Assembly (NCBI GenBank): GCA_039923155.1
Contig: JBDTDI010000334.1
Location: 1-6,346 of the forward strand
Direction: 5' to 3'
DNA length: 6,346 nucleotides
Source of the DNA: Rhodococcus_D sp039923155
GTDB taxonomy: Bacteria > Actinomycetota > Actinomycetes > Mycobacteriales > Mycobacteriaceae
The position numbers and the translations under genes are program-made. Every line of letters begins with the position of its first letter. Position 1 is the first letter of the stretch. The notes beneath the pieces were generated by a model. The model worked only from the letters and a program-made list of their open reading frames with translations, was not told where the DNA came from and did no database searches. This document shows positions 5,282-6,346 of this stretch, piece after piece.

Positions 5282-6346
5282 GTGAGGGCGGAACACGACA
5301 CGAACCCAGCGTCCGGGGCCAAGGTCGACCGCGTCGAGGTGTCGACCTACACGGTGCCCACCGACGCACCCGAAGCGGACGGCACGCTGACCTGGGACTC
5401 CACGACCATGGTCGTGGTGCAGGTGCACAGCGGTGACGTGGTGGGCACGGGTTGGACCTACGGGCCCAGCGCGTGCGCCACGATGATCACCGACAAGCTG
5501 GCGTCGATCGTGGCGGGCCGCAACGCCATGGACGTGCCCGGGGCGAACGAGGCGATGGTGCGTGCCACCCGTAACGCCAGCCGTCCCGGGGTGGTCGCCT
5601 ACGCCATCTCCGCGGTGGACGTGGCGCTGTGGGACCTCAAGGCGCGCCTGCTCGAGCTGCCGTTGTTCCGGCTGCTCGGCGCGGTCCGCGACGAGGTACC
5701 CGTGTACGGCAGCGGCGGTTTCACCAGCTACGACGACGACCAGCTGGCCACGCAGCTGACGCACTGGGCGGTCGAGCAGTCGATTCCCCGGGTGAAGATC
5801 AAGATCGGCGAGTCCTGGGGCAGCGACGTGACGCGTGACCTGCGGCGCATGGCCCAGGCCCGCGACGTCGTCGGTGACGACGTGGAGCTCTACGTCGACG
5901 CCAACGGCGGCTACGGACGCAAGCAGGCGATCCGGGTGATGGCCGAGGCGGCGGACCTGGACGTGCGGTGGTTCGAGGAACCGGTGTCCTCCGACGACCT
6001 GGACGGCCTCAAGGAGGTGCGCGACGCCGTGCTCCCCGACGTGGCCGCGGGAGAGTACGGCTGGGGCCTCTACTACTTCCGCCGCATGTGCGCCGCCGGG
6101 GCGGTGGACTGCCTGCAGGCCGACGTGTCCCGCTGCGGTGGTATCACCGAGTGGGTGCGCGCAGCGGCGGTGGCGTCGTCGTTCGGGTTGGAGGTCTCCG
6201 GACACTGCGGTCCGCACCTGCACGCGCACGCCGCCGCCGCGGTGCCGAACCTGCGACACCTGGAGTGGTTCCACGACCACGTGCGGATCGAGTCGATGTT
6301 CTTTGACAGCACCCTGGACCCGCAGGGTGGCACCATCACCCCTGAC
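5282..6346 (+). CDS. Enolase-superfamily enzyme, mandelate racemase subgroup, likely sugar-acid dehydratase (3' end cut off)
   Basis: 355 codons are open to the window edge, and roughly 20-35 residues are probably missing at the C-terminus. The N-terminal capping domain (about 15-135) ends in the usual AYAISAVDVALWDLKAR and LLGAVRDEVPVYGSGG. The barrel has every catalytic element: K172 and K174 in KIKIG, metal ligands in DANGGY (D206), FEEP (E232/E233) and AGEYG (E258), then D281 in QADVSRCGG and H308 in SGHCGPH for the His-Asp dyad. Members of this subgroup remove the proton next to a carboxylate from both faces and act as racemases or acid-sugar dehydratases. No residue seen here fixes the substrate. 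The linked sugar-type dehydrogenase and 2-keto-acid enzyme make an aldonic or uronic acid dehydratase the best guess. The His-rich stretch H308, H312, H314 and H316 is denser than usual. The start is 4 bases after the ThDP gene's stop, so this is the fifth gene of the same operon. Confidence 0.88.
   Translation, partial: MRAEHDTNPASGAKVDRVEVSTYTVPTDAPEADGTLTWDSTTMVVVQVHSGDVVGTGWTYGPSACATMITDKLASIVAGRNAMDVPGANEAMVRATRNASRPGVVAYAISAVDVALWDLKARLLELPLFRLLGAVRDEVPVYGSGGFTSYDDDQLATQLTHWAVEQSIPRVKIKIGESWGSDVTRDLRRMAQARDVVGDDVELYVDANGGYGRKQAIRVMAEAADLDVRWFEEPVSSDDLDGLKEVRDAVLPDVAAGEYGWGLYYFRRMCAAGAVDCLQADVSRCGGITEWVRAAAVASSFGLEVSGHCGPHLHAHAAAAVPNLRHLEWFHDHVRIESMFFDSTLDPQGGTITPD

Noticed and set aside
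3997..5322. Minus-strand open frame (441 aa) opposite the ThDP gene
   Set aside because: Low-complexity shadow translation; the plus-strand ThDP motifs are unambiguous.
5234..6280. Minus-strand open frame (348 aa) opposite the enolase-superfamily gene
   Set aside because: The plus strand has all catalytic residues in the correct order across the same region, so this is a shadow.
1..6346. CRISPR array, insertion sequence, tRNA or phage-like system
   Set aside because: No regularly spaced repeats, transposase motifs, cloverleaf-like sequences or defence-gene signatures were seen; the window is metabolic.

Overview
The window is very GC-rich, with G or C in nearly every third codon position, GTG starts mixed with ATG starts, tightly overlapping genes, and one regulator that looks leaderless. 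This suggests a high-GC actinobacterium. A Pseudonocardiales or Geodermatophilales-type host is a guess from overall feel, not something the sequence proves.

Layout: (1) bases 1-35 hold the last ten codons of an upstream plus-strand gene; (2) a strong GC-rich hairpin at 48-82 separates it from (3) a minus-strand MarR-family regulator (74-565). (4) The divergent control region 566-723 carries a probable leaderless promoter for the regulator, a sigma70-like promoter for the rightward operon, and two near-identical copies of the palindrome GCAAYCGTTGC, one at each promoter. (5) A rightward operon of five genes runs from 724 past the window edge. Its genes encode a 155-aa four-helix membrane protein, a gluconate 2-dehydrogenase subunit 3-like protein (216 aa), a GMC-type FAD dehydrogenase of the gluconate 2-dehydrogenase / bacterial FAD-glucose dehydrogenase type (549 aa), a PoxB-like thiamine-diphosphate enzyme (597 aa), and an enolase-superfamily enzyme of the mandelate racemase subgroup (355 codons seen, 3' end cut off). 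The first three junctions overlap by 4, 4 and 1 bases and the last gap is 4 bases, so the genes are almost certainly co-transcribed and translationally coupled.

How the genes may work together (inference): the GMC subunit plus its small partner would oxidise a sugar or polyol-type alcohol. The enolase-superfamily enzyme would dehydrate or epimerise the resulting sugar acid, and a dehydratase would yield a 2-keto-3-deoxy acid. The ThDP enzyme would act on a 2-keto acid by oxidative or simple decarboxylation. The regulator would sense a pathway compound and release both promoters.

Two features make the dehydrogenase unusual. It has a C-x5-C-x3-C motif like the 3Fe-4S site of Burkholderia FAD-glucose dehydrogenase, yet neither subunit has a Tat or Sec signal and no cytochrome c (CxxCH) protein is present. 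A cytoplasmic complex passing electrons towards the membrane, perhaps through the uncharacterised four-helix protein, is the most interesting hypothesis here. No mobile element, CRISPR array, tRNA or rRNA was seen.
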